This document shows, piece by piece, positions 1-6,207 of a stretch of 11,271 nucleotides of DNA. A model generated the notes under the pieces. That model was not told where the DNA came from. It saw nothing but the letters and a program-made list of their open reading frames with translations, and made no database searches. Source of the stretch: RGIG4576 sp964606575 (GTDB lineage: Bacteria; Bacteroidota; Bacteroidia; Bacteroidales; Muribaculaceae); contig CAZSHA010000068.1 of the NCBI GenBank assembly GCA_964606575.1, positions 1 to 11,271 on the forward strand. Direction: 5' to 3'. Each line of letters starts with the position of its first letter. Positions within the stretch are counted from its first letter, which is position 1. Position numbers and translations under genes: made by a program.

Positions 1-84
1 AAGCATCTGTAGTGCTAAAAGCGTAGTCGCCTAATGTTGGCGGTACTTCTGCATCACAGGTTATACTTGTCAAACTTGTGCAAC
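1..84 (-). repeat. Partial third copy of the intragenic repeat, cut by the window edge
   Basis: Positions 1-84 match 1234-1317 with one mismatch, at position 56 (synonymous Cys codon). The match runs up to the window edge, so the repeat very probably continues beyond it. The phase is kept (1233 bp = 411 codons). Confidence 0.85.
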
Positions 85-2428
85 TATTGAAAGCTGATCT
101 GCCGATTTCTTTAAGACCGCTTCCTAGTTGCACGGTATTAAGGTTTGTACAACCTGAGAATGCATAAAATTCAATGTTCGTAACAGCATCAGGGATTATT
201 ATACTTGTTAAACCTTTGCTACTATCAAAAGCATAATCGCCTATACAAGTAACACTATTAGGGACAACGGTATTCATACAACCGAATTCTAATGTGTTAG
301 TAGCGGTATTGATAATCGCATTGCAATTATCTCGAGAGTCATAAGCAGTGTTTCCGCTCTCAACTGCTATAGATGTTAGATTGCTGCATCCGTTAAAAGC
401 TCTATCTCCAATATTTTTGACGGAATTGGGTATTATAATGCTTGTTAAGCTAGTGCAATATCCGAAAGCGTCATATCCAATATTTAAAACGGAATTTCCT
501 ATGGTGAGTGATTCCAGATTCTCATTATATTGAAAAGCTCCACCTTTAATGTCAGTAACAGAATTTGGGATTACCAGAGTTTTCAGATTACAATCAAAAA
601 AGGCAAAATATCCAATGCTTGTTATCGACTCTGGAATTATTACGTTTGTTAATAGCGTTCCGGAAAAAATATAATCCCCAAGGCTTGTCACTGTATTTCC
701 GATAACAACTGATGAAAGTGAACTACTACAAAATGGGGATAGCCCGTAATCATAATCTGTTTCATAACTTAAGTTGCGGCCAAGATATAATGTTTCAAGA
801 GGACAGTCGTAGAGTAAGCCTTTTCCCATTCCATAATCAGATGATGAGTAGAAATTATACCCCATTTTCAATGTTTCAGTTCCGTCTTCTATTCGCAGAT
901 TTTTCAATGATGTACATCCATTGAACGCTTCAGCTTTGATAGTTGTGACAGATTTTGGTATAGTTATTGAGGTTAAGCCGTTGCAATTCTTGAATGCGTT
1001 CGTTCCGATTGATGTCACATCGTAAGTTTTGTTTTTTACAGTGACTGTGCTAGGAATTACTACATCACCGGAGTAGCTATTGTAATTATCATCTTTGCAC
1101 GTTACGTATATTTCATTTTCTGACAAGTGCTTATAATATATTCCGTTGATCTTGTGGCTAGCGTAATTAGTAAACTTGCTCCATCCGTCAGCCGATTTAT
1201 ACGCATAGACTGAATTAAAAGGAACGGTTAGCAAAGCATCTGTAGTGCTAAAAGCGTAGTCGCCTAATGTTGGCGGTACTTCTGCATCGCAGGTTATACT
1301 TGTCAAACTTGTGCAACAATCGAATGCGTAATCGTTAATACGATTAACGCTTTCTGGTATAGTTATTGAGGTTAAGCCGTTGCAATTCTTGAATGCGTTC
1401 GTTCCGATTGATGTCACATCGTAAGTTTTGTTTTTTACAGTGACTGTGCTAGGAATTACTACATCACCGGAGTAGCTATTGTAATTATCATCTTTGCACG
1501 TTACGTATATTTCATTTTCTGACAAGTGCTTATAATATATTCCGTTGATCTTGTGGCTAGCGTAATTAGTAAACTTGCTCCATCCGTCAGCCGATTTATA
1601 CGCATAGACTGAATTAAAAGGAACGGTTAGCAATGCATCTGTAGTGCTAAAAGCGTAGTCGCCTAATGTTGGAGGTACTTCTGCATCACAGGTAATATTT
1701 GATATGCTAGCACAACGAGAGAACGCCTGAGTTCCGATGCTAGTTACAGTGCTTGGAATTGTAATATTTGTTATGCTAGAGCATCCACTGAAAGTATAGC
1801 TTTTAATCTCGTTTATTGTTTGCGGGATTTCCAAATTTGTCACTAGCTTGTTGTTTAGATATAATTTGCAATCGCCAAGTAATGGATTTGAAGTTATGTC
1901 ACGAAAGTTTATCTTACACCAAGCCTCGATATCTGTTATATAGACAGCTTTTATTGGACAATTAAAAGCATAAGAGTATATATCAGAAATTTTATTACCC
2001 AATGTTACACTAGTTAATCCAGTGCATCCAGAGAAAGCTTCATAACCGATCCCAGTGACGGAATTGGGTATCGTTATGCTCGTTAATCCAGTGCAATTTT
2101 TAAAAGCAAAACCACTGATGGAGGTGACAGAGTTTGGTATCGTCACGCTAGACAAGCCAGTGCAATTAGAGAAAGCATTACCGATGCCGACGACACGATA
2201 AGTTACACCGCCACTTGTTACGGTTGATGGAATCACAACATCTCCAGTATAGGAGGGGAGATTGTTTGTATTGTTGGTCACATACACAGTTTTTTCAGTG
2301 GATGACATAACGACGTAATAGATGCCGCCTACTTTAAAACTATAATTCCGCGGTGCGTCAGCCCATGATGCAGTGCTGGTTAATAGCAGGGCTATTAACA
2401 TTAGCGATTTTAAGATTTTTGTTTTCAT
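1..2428 (-). CDS. Secreted BspA-type leucine-rich repeat surface protein (partial; C-terminus off the left edge)
   Basis: The reading frame stays open from the ATG at 2428 to the left edge, giving 809 codons and no stop. Residues 1-23 form a Sec signal peptide: a KTKILK n-region, a hydrophobic core LMLIALLL, and a likely cleavage site ASWA|DA. The rest is made of LRR_5/BspA repeats of about 23 residues, of the type GLTSITIPNSVTSIG..AF..C. A larger module (GIYY, then SGDVVIPSTVT, TY.V..IG..AF.NC.GL) occurs in divergent form near residues 33-95. It recurs as two near-identical copies around residues 246-358 and 379-491, and a further copy begins at the edge (CDAEVPPTLGDYAF near 791). Known BspA-family proteins are exported or surface-exposed and mediate adhesion to host matrix or other bacteria; that role is inferred here. 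A type IX secretion C-terminal domain cannot be checked. It is preceded by an unusual structured leader. Family call is secure; partner unknown. Confidence 0.93.
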   Translation of the reverse strand, partial: MKTKILKSLMLIALLLTSTASWADAPRNYSFKVGGIYYVVMSSTEKTVYVTNNTNNLPSYTGDVVIPSTVTSGGVTYRVVGIGNAFSNCTGLSSVTIPNSVTSISGFAFKNCTGLTSITIPNSVTGIGYEAFSGCTGLTSVTLGNKISDIYSYAFNCPIKAVYITDIEAWCKINFRDITSNPLLGDCKLYLNNKLVTNLEIPQTINEIKSYTFSGCSSITNITIPSTVTSIGTQAFSRCASISNITCDAEVPPTLGDYAFSTTDALLTVPFNSVYAYKSADGWSKFTNYASHKINGIYYKHLSENEIYVTCKDDNYNSYSGDVVIPSTVTVKNKTYDVTSIGTNAFKNCNGLTSITIPESVNRINDYAFDCCTSLTSITCDAEVPPTLGDYAFSTTDALLTVPFNSVYAYKSADGWSKFTNYASHKINGIYYKHLSENEIYVTCKDDNYNSYSGDVVIPSTVTVKNKTYDVTSIGTNAFKNCNGLTSITIPKSVTTIKAEAFNGCTSLKNLRIEDGTETLKMGYNFYSSSDYGMGKGLLYDCPLETLYLGRNLSYETDYDYGLSPFCSSSLSSVVIGNTVTSLGDYIFSGTLLTNVIIPESITSIGYFAFFDCNLKTLVIPNSVTDIKGGAFQYNENLESLTIGNSVLNIGYDAFGYCTSLTSIIIPNSVKNIGDRAFNGCSNLTSIAVESGNTAYDSRDNCNAIINTATNTLEFGCMNTVVPNSVTCIGDYAFDSSKGLTSIIIPDAVTNIEFYAFSGCTNLNTVQLGSGLKEIGRSAFNSCTSLTSITCDAEVPPTLGDYAFSTTDA
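956..1294 (-). repeat. Intragenic direct repeat, copy 2 in protein order (residues ~379-491)
   Basis: This 339-bp stretch matches 1355-1693 at 336 of 339 positions by direct reading, with an offset of exactly 399 bp (133 codons). Positions 956-1233 are identical to the other copy. The three differences (1234, 1274, 1289) are all at third codon positions and synonymous (Ala, Pro, Cys), so the encoded peptides are the same. Confidence 0.95.
1355..1693 (-). repeat. Intragenic direct repeat, copy 1 in protein order (residues ~246-358)
   Basis: This is the partner of 956-1294. It encodes the conserved SLTSITCDAEVPPTL-like edge, the VPFNSVYAYKSADGW segment, the GIYYKHLSENEIYV segment and the SGDVVIPSTVT strand leading into a new LRR. 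The 399-bp spacing preserves the reading frame, so gain or loss of a unit would change protein length without a frameshift. Confidence 0.95.
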
Positions 2429-2476
2429 TTGAATAATAGATGTTTTGTGTTTCTCACTCCCCATTGAAACAGTTAC

Positions 2477-2574
2477 AAAAAAATAGCGTAGGAGTCTGTA
2501 CTTCACTCGTTCCGCTCTTAGAGGCCTTCGCATTGCCCATCACAACTGAAAACGAGCAACGCAGAAGCCCACGC
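2477..2574 (-). terminator. Terminator-like stem-loop with T-run inside the LRR leader
   Basis: The outer stem pairs 2568-2574 with 2486-2492 (GCGTGGG with CCTACGC, one G-U). The inner stem pairs 2556-2568 with 2524-2536 over 13 positions, with three G-U pairs and one mismatch; position 2568 can belong to either stem. The structure is followed by TA and seven T's (2477-2483), and the LRR start codon lies 48 nt further on. The stem is longer and more irregular than a textbook terminator. It may end a small RNA or act as a conditional attenuator. Confidence 0.5.
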
Positions 2575-2646
2575 CGATATGATATATAAAACCATAATCC
2601 ACATTCGCATGCGAACCATGATAAAATAATACATACCCACAGGCAT
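2518..2646 (-). CDS. Possible 42-residue hydrophobic leader peptide ORF 2
   Basis: The ATG follows the TAG of ORF 1 with no gap (TAGATG). The product starts MPVGMYYFIMVRMRMW, has a hydrophobic stretch including IMVLYIISAWASALLVF, and ends SCDGQCEGL before TAA. It could be a single-span membrane peptide, and the LVFSC stretch vaguely resembles a lipobox. It has five ATG codons after the first, so the true start is uncertain. The last third lies within the large stem-loop. It may be a translated leader that affects RNA folding, or chance. Confidence 0.25.
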   Translation of the reverse strand: MPVGMYYFIMVRMRMWIMVLYIISAWASALLVFSCDGQCEGL

Positions 2647-2733
2647 CTACTGTTGCTTTGTCTTTAGCTGTGATGAAGAATTTGCGAAGTTCCTAAGAGC
2701 CAAGAACAAAGCGTTAAGTAAACGCTTTCCCAT
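2647..2733 (-). CDS. Possible 28-residue leader peptide ORF 1
   Basis: The ORF begins MGKRLLNALFLALRNF, ends SSQLKTKQQ, and stops at TAG. The N-terminal half is basic and hydrophobic and could form a short amphipathic helix. The stop codon is followed directly by the ATG of a second small ORF in the same frame. There is no recognisable ribosome binding site, but this is common in the phylum. The ORF overlaps the 2708-2728 hairpin and one arm of the long-range helix, so it may be incidental to an RNA gene. No family recognised. Confidence 0.25.
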   Translation of the reverse strand: MGKRLLNALFLALRNFANSSSQLKTKQQ

Positions 2734-2755
2734 TATGTTTGAACCCACATCTACC

Positions 2756-2772
2756 GACCTAGATACTAGGTC
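2756..2772. repeat. Perfect 7-bp inverted repeat with 3-bp loop
   Basis: The minus strand reads GACCTAG, TAT, CTAGGTC. It follows the preceding inverted repeat immediately (sharing position 2772). It could form a tight hairpin near the 5' end of the leader transcript or bind a dimeric regulator. Confidence 0.6.
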
Positions 2773-2790
2773 ATCGGCGTGTTTCCGATG
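2772..2790. repeat. Inverted repeat overlapping the expected transcription start of the LRR leader
   Basis: The arms CATCGG and CCGATG are perfect over 6 bp with a 7-bp spacer, directly next to the -7 box. If transcription starts 3-8 nt after the box, the repeat spans the start site. This suits an operator better than an RNA hairpin, although a start a little upstream would put it at the RNA 5' end. Confidence 0.5.
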
Positions 2791-2798
2791 CAAATGTA
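2791..2798 (-). promoter_or_regulatory. Bacteroidetes-type -7 promoter box for the LRR leader
   Basis: The minus strand reads TACATTTG, an exact match to the TAnnTTTG consensus of Bacteroidetes housekeeping sigma factor promoters. The expected -33 region (about 2818-2820) reads CTT, a poor match to TTTG, so the upstream element is weak or absent. It lies about 360 bp before the LRR start codon, implying a long leader. Confidence 0.55.
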
Positions 2799-2838
2799 GT
2801 TAAAATTTTCAAAATCTAAGAGGCTGTCTTGATTTTTC

Positions 2839-2864
2839 TTGCAAATTCGCATGCGGCTTTGCAA
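2839..2864. promoter_or_regulatory. 26-bp imperfect palindrome, candidate operator between divergent promoters
   Basis: The arms TTGCAAA (2839-2845) and TTTGCAA (2858-2864) are perfect, and the centre contains the 8-bp palindrome CGCATGCG (2848-2855). In all 22 of 26 positions are symmetric. It lies between the minus-strand -7 box at 2791-2798 and the plus-strand promoter at 2892-2922, where a dimeric regulator could affect both. The motif ATTCGCATGCG occurs again at 2603-2613 in the leader. No regulator gene is seen nearby. Confidence 0.4.
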
Positions 2865-2891
2865 AAACGGTATTTCAGGCTTGCCAGGTAG

Positions 2892-2922
2892 TTGCATTGT
2901 TGGGTGAAATGATTTACTTTTG
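2892..2922 (+). promoter_or_regulatory. Predicted promoter of the lipoprotein-hydrolase operon
   Basis: A -7 box TACTTTTG (2915-2922) matches TAnnTTTG, and TTG at 2892-2894 lies 20 bp upstream as the -33 element. Transcription would start near 2926-2930, giving a 5' leader of about 20-30 nt. Confidence 0.6.
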
Positions 2923-2949
2923 CATTAGTTTTATGGTGGTTACCAAAAC

Positions 2950-3903
2950 ATGTTAGGGATGAGAATTTTTTCTGTGAAATATATAGTTATATTGTTTTTG
3001 CTTATACTGGTGTCATCATGTTTCACCGGCATAGAAAGCACCAAGAAGATAACATCTAAGGATGTTGCGAAGGTGGAGCATGCTAGGGGAGTTGACAAGG
3101 AAGTGGAGTCGCAATATAACACGATAAGGGTCGACACGTTCCCTGATTGGCATGAGGGTAAATCTTTTTACGTGGTAGATAATAATGTGAAGCGTATTTT
3201 TTCGCCTTCGAAAGATTATGATGCCGATACGCTACGCATGGAGAATAGCAGATTGTACTATAAGGGGTATGTGCAGGGTAGCGTGCTGGATAATGAGCCG
3301 AAAGTGAGTTTGCGTTTCAGCGACGGCAAGCGCGAATACGTATATCCCACTGGTAAGACTCTAGATGAAATGAAGCGGCTTAACTTGTTGCTGGCAGTGC
3401 CCTTTCTAGTCGACGAGGACATGATAAAAGACTATGCGGAGCTTATTTCGGGACAAGACTTTTACCTACGCACATCGTTGTGGTATAACAAGGCGGGGGA
3501 GATGATAAAAGGCAAGAAGTATATAAAGGTGAGAATAGATAGCGTGATGCCGGGCGATAAAGTGTTTCCCTTGAAAGTGGGATTTGTTACCCAAGACGGT
3601 GTGAAGGCTTACTTGTTTATGTCGACCAAACAATCTTCTATACAGAACCGCTTGTTTGATAATTTATTCTCGTTGAAAGATATACGTTTGAATTACCCTG
3701 CTATCAATGACACGAATTGGAATCACATTGTAAACGGAAATGTGGCAATTGATATGACCAAAGACGAGTGCCGATTGGCACTAGGGTCGCCAAATAGCGT
3801 GCAAGAGCGTCCCACTTATGACGGGCTTCAAGAATATTGGTTTTATACCGACGGCACATATTTAATGTTTTTTGACGGATTGTTGAAGCAGTTTAGACGA
3901 TGA
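2950..3903 (+). CDS. Lipoprotein with BamE/SmpA-like C-terminal domain
   Basis: This predicted protein has up to 317 residues. A lipoprotein signal peptide ends in the lipobox LVSSC, with the lipidated cysteine at residue 24. The start at 2950 adds MLG in front of MRIFSVK; the ATG at 2959 gives an equally good signal peptide and may be the true start. The middle (about 60-260) is mostly alternating beta-rich sequence that I do not recognise. Residues about 265-317 resemble BamE/SmpA-type domains: an N-terminal IDMTKDECRLALGSP helix-turn, then QEYWFYTDGTYLMFFDGLL strands. In that superfamily such domains occur in envelope lipoproteins, including the beta-barrel assembly accessory BamE. The stop overlaps the start of the next gene (ATGA). 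An envelope location is well supported; the role is unknown. Confidence 0.85.
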   Translation: MLGMRIFSVKYIVILFLLILVSSCFTGIESTKKITSKDVAKVEHARGVDKEVESQYNTIRVDTFPDWHEGKSFYVVDNNVKRIFSPSKDYDADTLRMENSRLYYKGYVQGSVLDNEPKVSLRFSDGKREYVYPTGKTLDEMKRLNLLLAVPFLVDEDMIKDYAELISGQDFYLRTSLWYNKAGEMIKGKKYIKVRIDSVMPGDKVFPLKVGFVTQDGVKAYLFMSTKQSSIQNRLFDNLFSLKDIRLNYPAINDTNWNHIVNGNVAIDMTKDECRLALGSPNSVQERPTYDGLQEYWFYTDGTYLMFFDGLLKQFRR

Positions 3904-4676
3904 CAGATATACATGGCGAAATAGAGTTTCTAGGAACGGGAACGTCAACAGGTATCCCAGTGATAGGTTGCGGTTGCGAGGTGTGCCGTTCTGCCGATTC
4001 GCATGATAAGAGATTGAGAGCCTCGGCTATAGTGAGGGCGGCAGGCAAGAATATTCTTATAGATTGCGGCCCTGATTTCAGGGAGCAGATGTTGCGAGCC
4101 ACATCGTGCGATCTGGATATGGCATTGCTCACGCACAGCCACTATGACCATGTGGGCGGTATAGACGACCTTCGTCCTTATTGTTATCCCGACCATTTCC
4201 CTATTTATGCTCAGCAGAATGTGCTTGACGACCTGATGGCACGTGTGCCTTATTGCTTCAGTAAGAATCCTTATCCGGGCGTTCCGCAGTTTCATTTGAA
4301 TAGGACTGATGCCGAGCATCCTATTGATGTTGACGGATTGCATATAGAAGCATTGCCTATATGGCATTATAAATTGTTGGTTAACGGATATTTGGTAGGA
4401 GAGCATCTTGCCTATATCACCGATGCTAAGACTATAGATGATGCCTTTGTGGAACGGTTGAAGGGAATCGACGTGCTTGTAATAAACTCGTTAAGGATGA
4501 GTCCGCATTTATCGCACATGTCGCTTGGCGAAACATTGGAAACCGTGAGCAAGATACAACCCAAACAAACTTATTTAATTCACATGAGCCATGACATGGG
4601 ACGACACGAGGATGTGAGCAAATTGTTGCCAAAAGGGGTGGATTTCGCCTATGATGGACTTGTCGTGAAGTTTTAA
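3900..4676 (+). CDS. Metallo-beta-lactamase-fold hydrolase, PhnP-like
   Basis: This 258-residue protein opens with FLGTGTSTGIPVIGC and a CxCxxC cluster (Cys24, 26, 29), then THSHYDHVGG (metal ligands His79, His81, Asp83, His84). It has a later YITDAK aspartate and a C-terminal HMSHDMGRH segment. The cysteine cluster plus HxHxDH matches the PhnP branch, in which three cysteines and a histidine hold a structural zinc and the other motif binds two catalytic metals. PhnP hydrolyses phosphoribosyl 1,2-cyclic phosphate in phosphonate use. No phn genes are visible here, so the substrate may be another cyclic phosphodiester or phosphate ester. It is cytoplasmic, as no signal peptide is seen. The 4-bp overlap with the lipoprotein gene suggests coupled translation. 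Fold and metal binding secure, substrate not. Confidence 0.88.
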   Translation: MTDIHGEIEFLGTGTSTGIPVIGCGCEVCRSADSHDKRLRASAIVRAAGKNILIDCGPDFREQMLRATSCDLDMALLTHSHYDHVGGIDDLRPYCYPDHFPIYAQQNVLDDLMARVPYCFSKNPYPGVPQFHLNRTDAEHPIDVDGLHIEALPIWHYKLLVNGYLVGEHLAYITDAKTIDDAFVERLKGIDVLVINSLRMSPHLSHMSLGETLETVSKIQPKQTYLIHMSHDMGRHEDVSKLLPKGVDFAYDGLVVKF

Positions 4677-4734
4677 TTGCGTTGTTGGAGCGTGTCGGGT
4701 AGCAAAATGCCATAAAAGTCAAGTTCCACTAATG

Positions 4735-4761
4735 TTTTTCAATTAAATTTTAAGTGAAAAA
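4735..4761. promoter_or_regulatory. AT-rich inverted repeat upstream of gdhA
   Basis: TTTTTCA (4735-4741) pairs perfectly with TGAAAAA (4755-4761). Pairing continues inward for four more A-T pairs after one mismatch. It ends 23 bp before the gdhA -7 box, near where a -33 element would sit. It could be an operator for gdhA or an AT-rich terminator of the upstream unit. A chance AT-rich palindrome is also possible. Confidence 0.3.
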
Positions 4762-4784
4762 GGTCGATGTAAAGAAAAAAGCTA

Positions 4785-4792
4785 TATATTTG
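4785..4792 (+). promoter_or_regulatory. Predicted -7 box of the gdhA promoter
   Basis: TATATTTG matches TAnnTTTG exactly and lies 57 bp before the gdhA start. No good TTTG is seen at the -33 position, so the promoter may need an activator or tolerate a weak upstream element. The leader is A-rich with no Shine-Dalgarno sequence. Confidence 0.55.
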
Positions 4793-4849
4793 TAGTGCTT
4801 TATAGAGATGTCTAAAAAGGCAAAATAAAACCTAATAAATAAACGTATC

Positions 4850-6187
4850 ATGAAGGTAGAAGAAATTTTAAGTAACCTTGAGGCTAAGCACCCAGGCGAA
4901 AAAGAGTACTTGCAAGCAGTAAGAGAAGTGCTGCTATCGGTAAAGGATGTTTATAATCAACACCCAGAATTTGAGAAAGCAAAAATTATAGAAAGAATGG
5001 TCGAGCCTGACCGTATTTTTACTTTCCGTGTAACTTGGATAGACGATAAGGGCGAAGTACAAACCAATTTGGGTTATCGTGTTCAATTCAACAATGCTAT
5101 AGGCCCATACAAGGGAGGTATACGCTTCCACGCATCGGTTAACTTGTCAATCTTGAAATTCTTAGGATTCGAGCAAACATTCAAGAATGCACTTACCACA
5201 TTGCCTATGGGTGGTGGTAAAGGCGGTTCTGACTTTAGCCCAAGAGGCAAGAGCGATAAGGAAATTATGCGTTTCTGTCAGGCGTTCATTCTTGAGTTAT
5301 GGCGTAATCTAGGACCAGACCGTGATGTGCCTGCCGGTGATATTGGCGTAGGCGGACGTGAAGTAGGTTATATGTATGGAATGTACAAGAAATTGGCTCA
5401 AGAGCATACAGGAACATTCACTGGTAAGGGATTGGATTTCGGCGGTTCTAAGATTCGTCCTGAAGCTACAGGTTTCGGAGCTTGTTATTTCGTTAATGAC
5501 ATGTTGGCTACAACTGGTGATTCGTTTGCAGGCAAGACAGTGGCAATCTCTGGTTTTGGTAATGTGGCATGGGGTGCTGCTACCAAGGCTACTGAACTTG
5601 GAGCAAAGGTGGTGACAATCTCAGGTCCTGACGGATATGTATATGATCCAGACGGAATTTCAGGCGATAAAATTGATTATATGCTTGATTTGCGTTCGTC
5701 TGGAGAGGATATTGTAGAGCCATACGTAGAAAAATATCCGAATGCTAAATTCTTCGCAGGCAAGAAGCCTTGGGAGGTGAAAGTCGATATTGCTATGCCT
5801 TGCGCTACACAAAATGAGCTAGGCAAGGAAGATGCCGATAACCTTGTGAAAAACGGTGTTAAGATTGTGGGTGAGGTTTCAAATATGGGATGTACGCCTG
5901 AAGCAATCGATACGTTCATCGAGAATAAGGTGTTATATGGTCCGGGTAAGGCAGTTAATGCCGGTGGTGTGGCTACTTCTGGTCTTGAGATGAGTCAAAA
6001 TGCTATGCACTTGTCGTGGTCGGAAGCTGAAGTGGATGAGAAACTTCACGGCATAATGAAGGATATTCACACTCAATGTGTTAAATATGGAACTGAGCCT
6101 GACGGCTACATCAATTACATGAAGGGTGCTAATATCGCTGGCTTCATGAAGGTCGCAAATGCAATGATGGGTCAAGGTGTGATATAA
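4850..6187 (+). CDS. gdhA: Glutamate dehydrogenase, hexameric NADP-type
   Basis: This enzyme catalyses the reversible reductive amination of 2-oxoglutarate with ammonium to L-glutamate, the main direct route of ammonia assimilation in many Bacteroidales. The 445-residue length fits the small hexameric class. The N-terminal substrate domain has GPYKGGIRFH (lysine 88), PMGGGKGGSDFSP (lysine 124) and GPDRDVPAGDIGVGGRE (about 155-171). The Rossmann domain starts with ISGFGNVAWGAA (about 233-244). NADP preference is inferred from overall similarity to the GdhA class and is not proven by one residue. It has its own promoter and is followed by a strong terminator, so it appears monocistronic. Confidence 0.96.
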   Translation: MKVEEILSNLEAKHPGEKEYLQAVREVLLSVKDVYNQHPEFEKAKIIERMVEPDRIFTFRVTWIDDKGEVQTNLGYRVQFNNAIGPYKGGIRFHASVNLSILKFLGFEQTFKNALTTLPMGGGKGGSDFSPRGKSDKEIMRFCQAFILELWRNLGPDRDVPAGDIGVGGREVGYMYGMYKKLAQEHTGTFTGKGLDFGGSKIRPEATGFGACYFVNDMLATTGDSFAGKTVAISGFGNVAWGAATKATELGAKVVTISGPDGYVYDPDGISGDKIDYMLDLRSSGEDIVEPYVEKYPNAKFFAGKKPWEVKVDIAMPCATQNELGKEDADNLVKNGVKIVGEVSNMGCTPEAIDTFIENKVLYGPGKAVNAGGVATSGLEMSQNAMHLSWSEAEVDEKLHGIMKDIHTQCVKYGTEPDGYINYMKGANIAGFMKVANAMMGQGVI

Positions 6188-6207
6188 TACGTGGTTCAAT
6201 AATAGTA

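Larger units (their letters stand above)
2477..2787 (-). ncRNA. Putative structured leader RNA or small RNA upstream of the LRR gene
   Basis: The interval runs from the expected start just downstream of a TAnnTTTG box to a T-run. Read on the minus strand it has many complementary segments. Examples are an 8-bp hairpin at 2708-2728 (arms AAAGCGTT and AACGCTTT), an 8-bp long-range match between 2693-2700 and 2514-2521 (GCTCTTAG with CTAAGAGC), and a large stem-loop at 2486-2574 followed by seven T's. Several pairs in the large stem are G-U, which suits RNA better than a DNA palindrome. I do not recognise it as a named RNA family. It could be an independent transcript of about 300 nt or a cis-acting attenuator for the LRR gene. 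Two tiny ORFs overlap it. No expression or conservation data are available, so this remains a prediction. Confidence 0.45.

Noticed and set aside
348..924. Plus-strand ORFs of 61 and 70 codons (348-533 and 712-924)
   Set aside because: They lie antisense within the continuous LRR reading frame, have no recognisable domain and no promoter, and are explained as shadows of the repeat coding sequence.
1..2428. Regularly spaced short repeats that might suggest a CRISPR array
   Set aside because: The repeats are degenerate, in frame, and encode about 23-residue leucine-rich repeats in one open frame behind a signal peptide. No constant repeat with unique spacers is present.
2429..2949. Transposon or insertion-sequence remnant as the explanation of the intergenic palindromes
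   Set aside because: There is no transposase fragment, no terminal inverted repeats bounding the region and no target duplication visible; the palindromes are internal and tied to a promoter box and T-run. A multicopy miniature element cannot be fully excluded without the rest of the genome.
2940..3137. Minus-strand 65-codon ORF overlapping the start of the lipoprotein gene
   Set aside because: It is antisense to the signal peptide and N-terminus of a well-supported lipoprotein with its own promoter, and has no features of its own.
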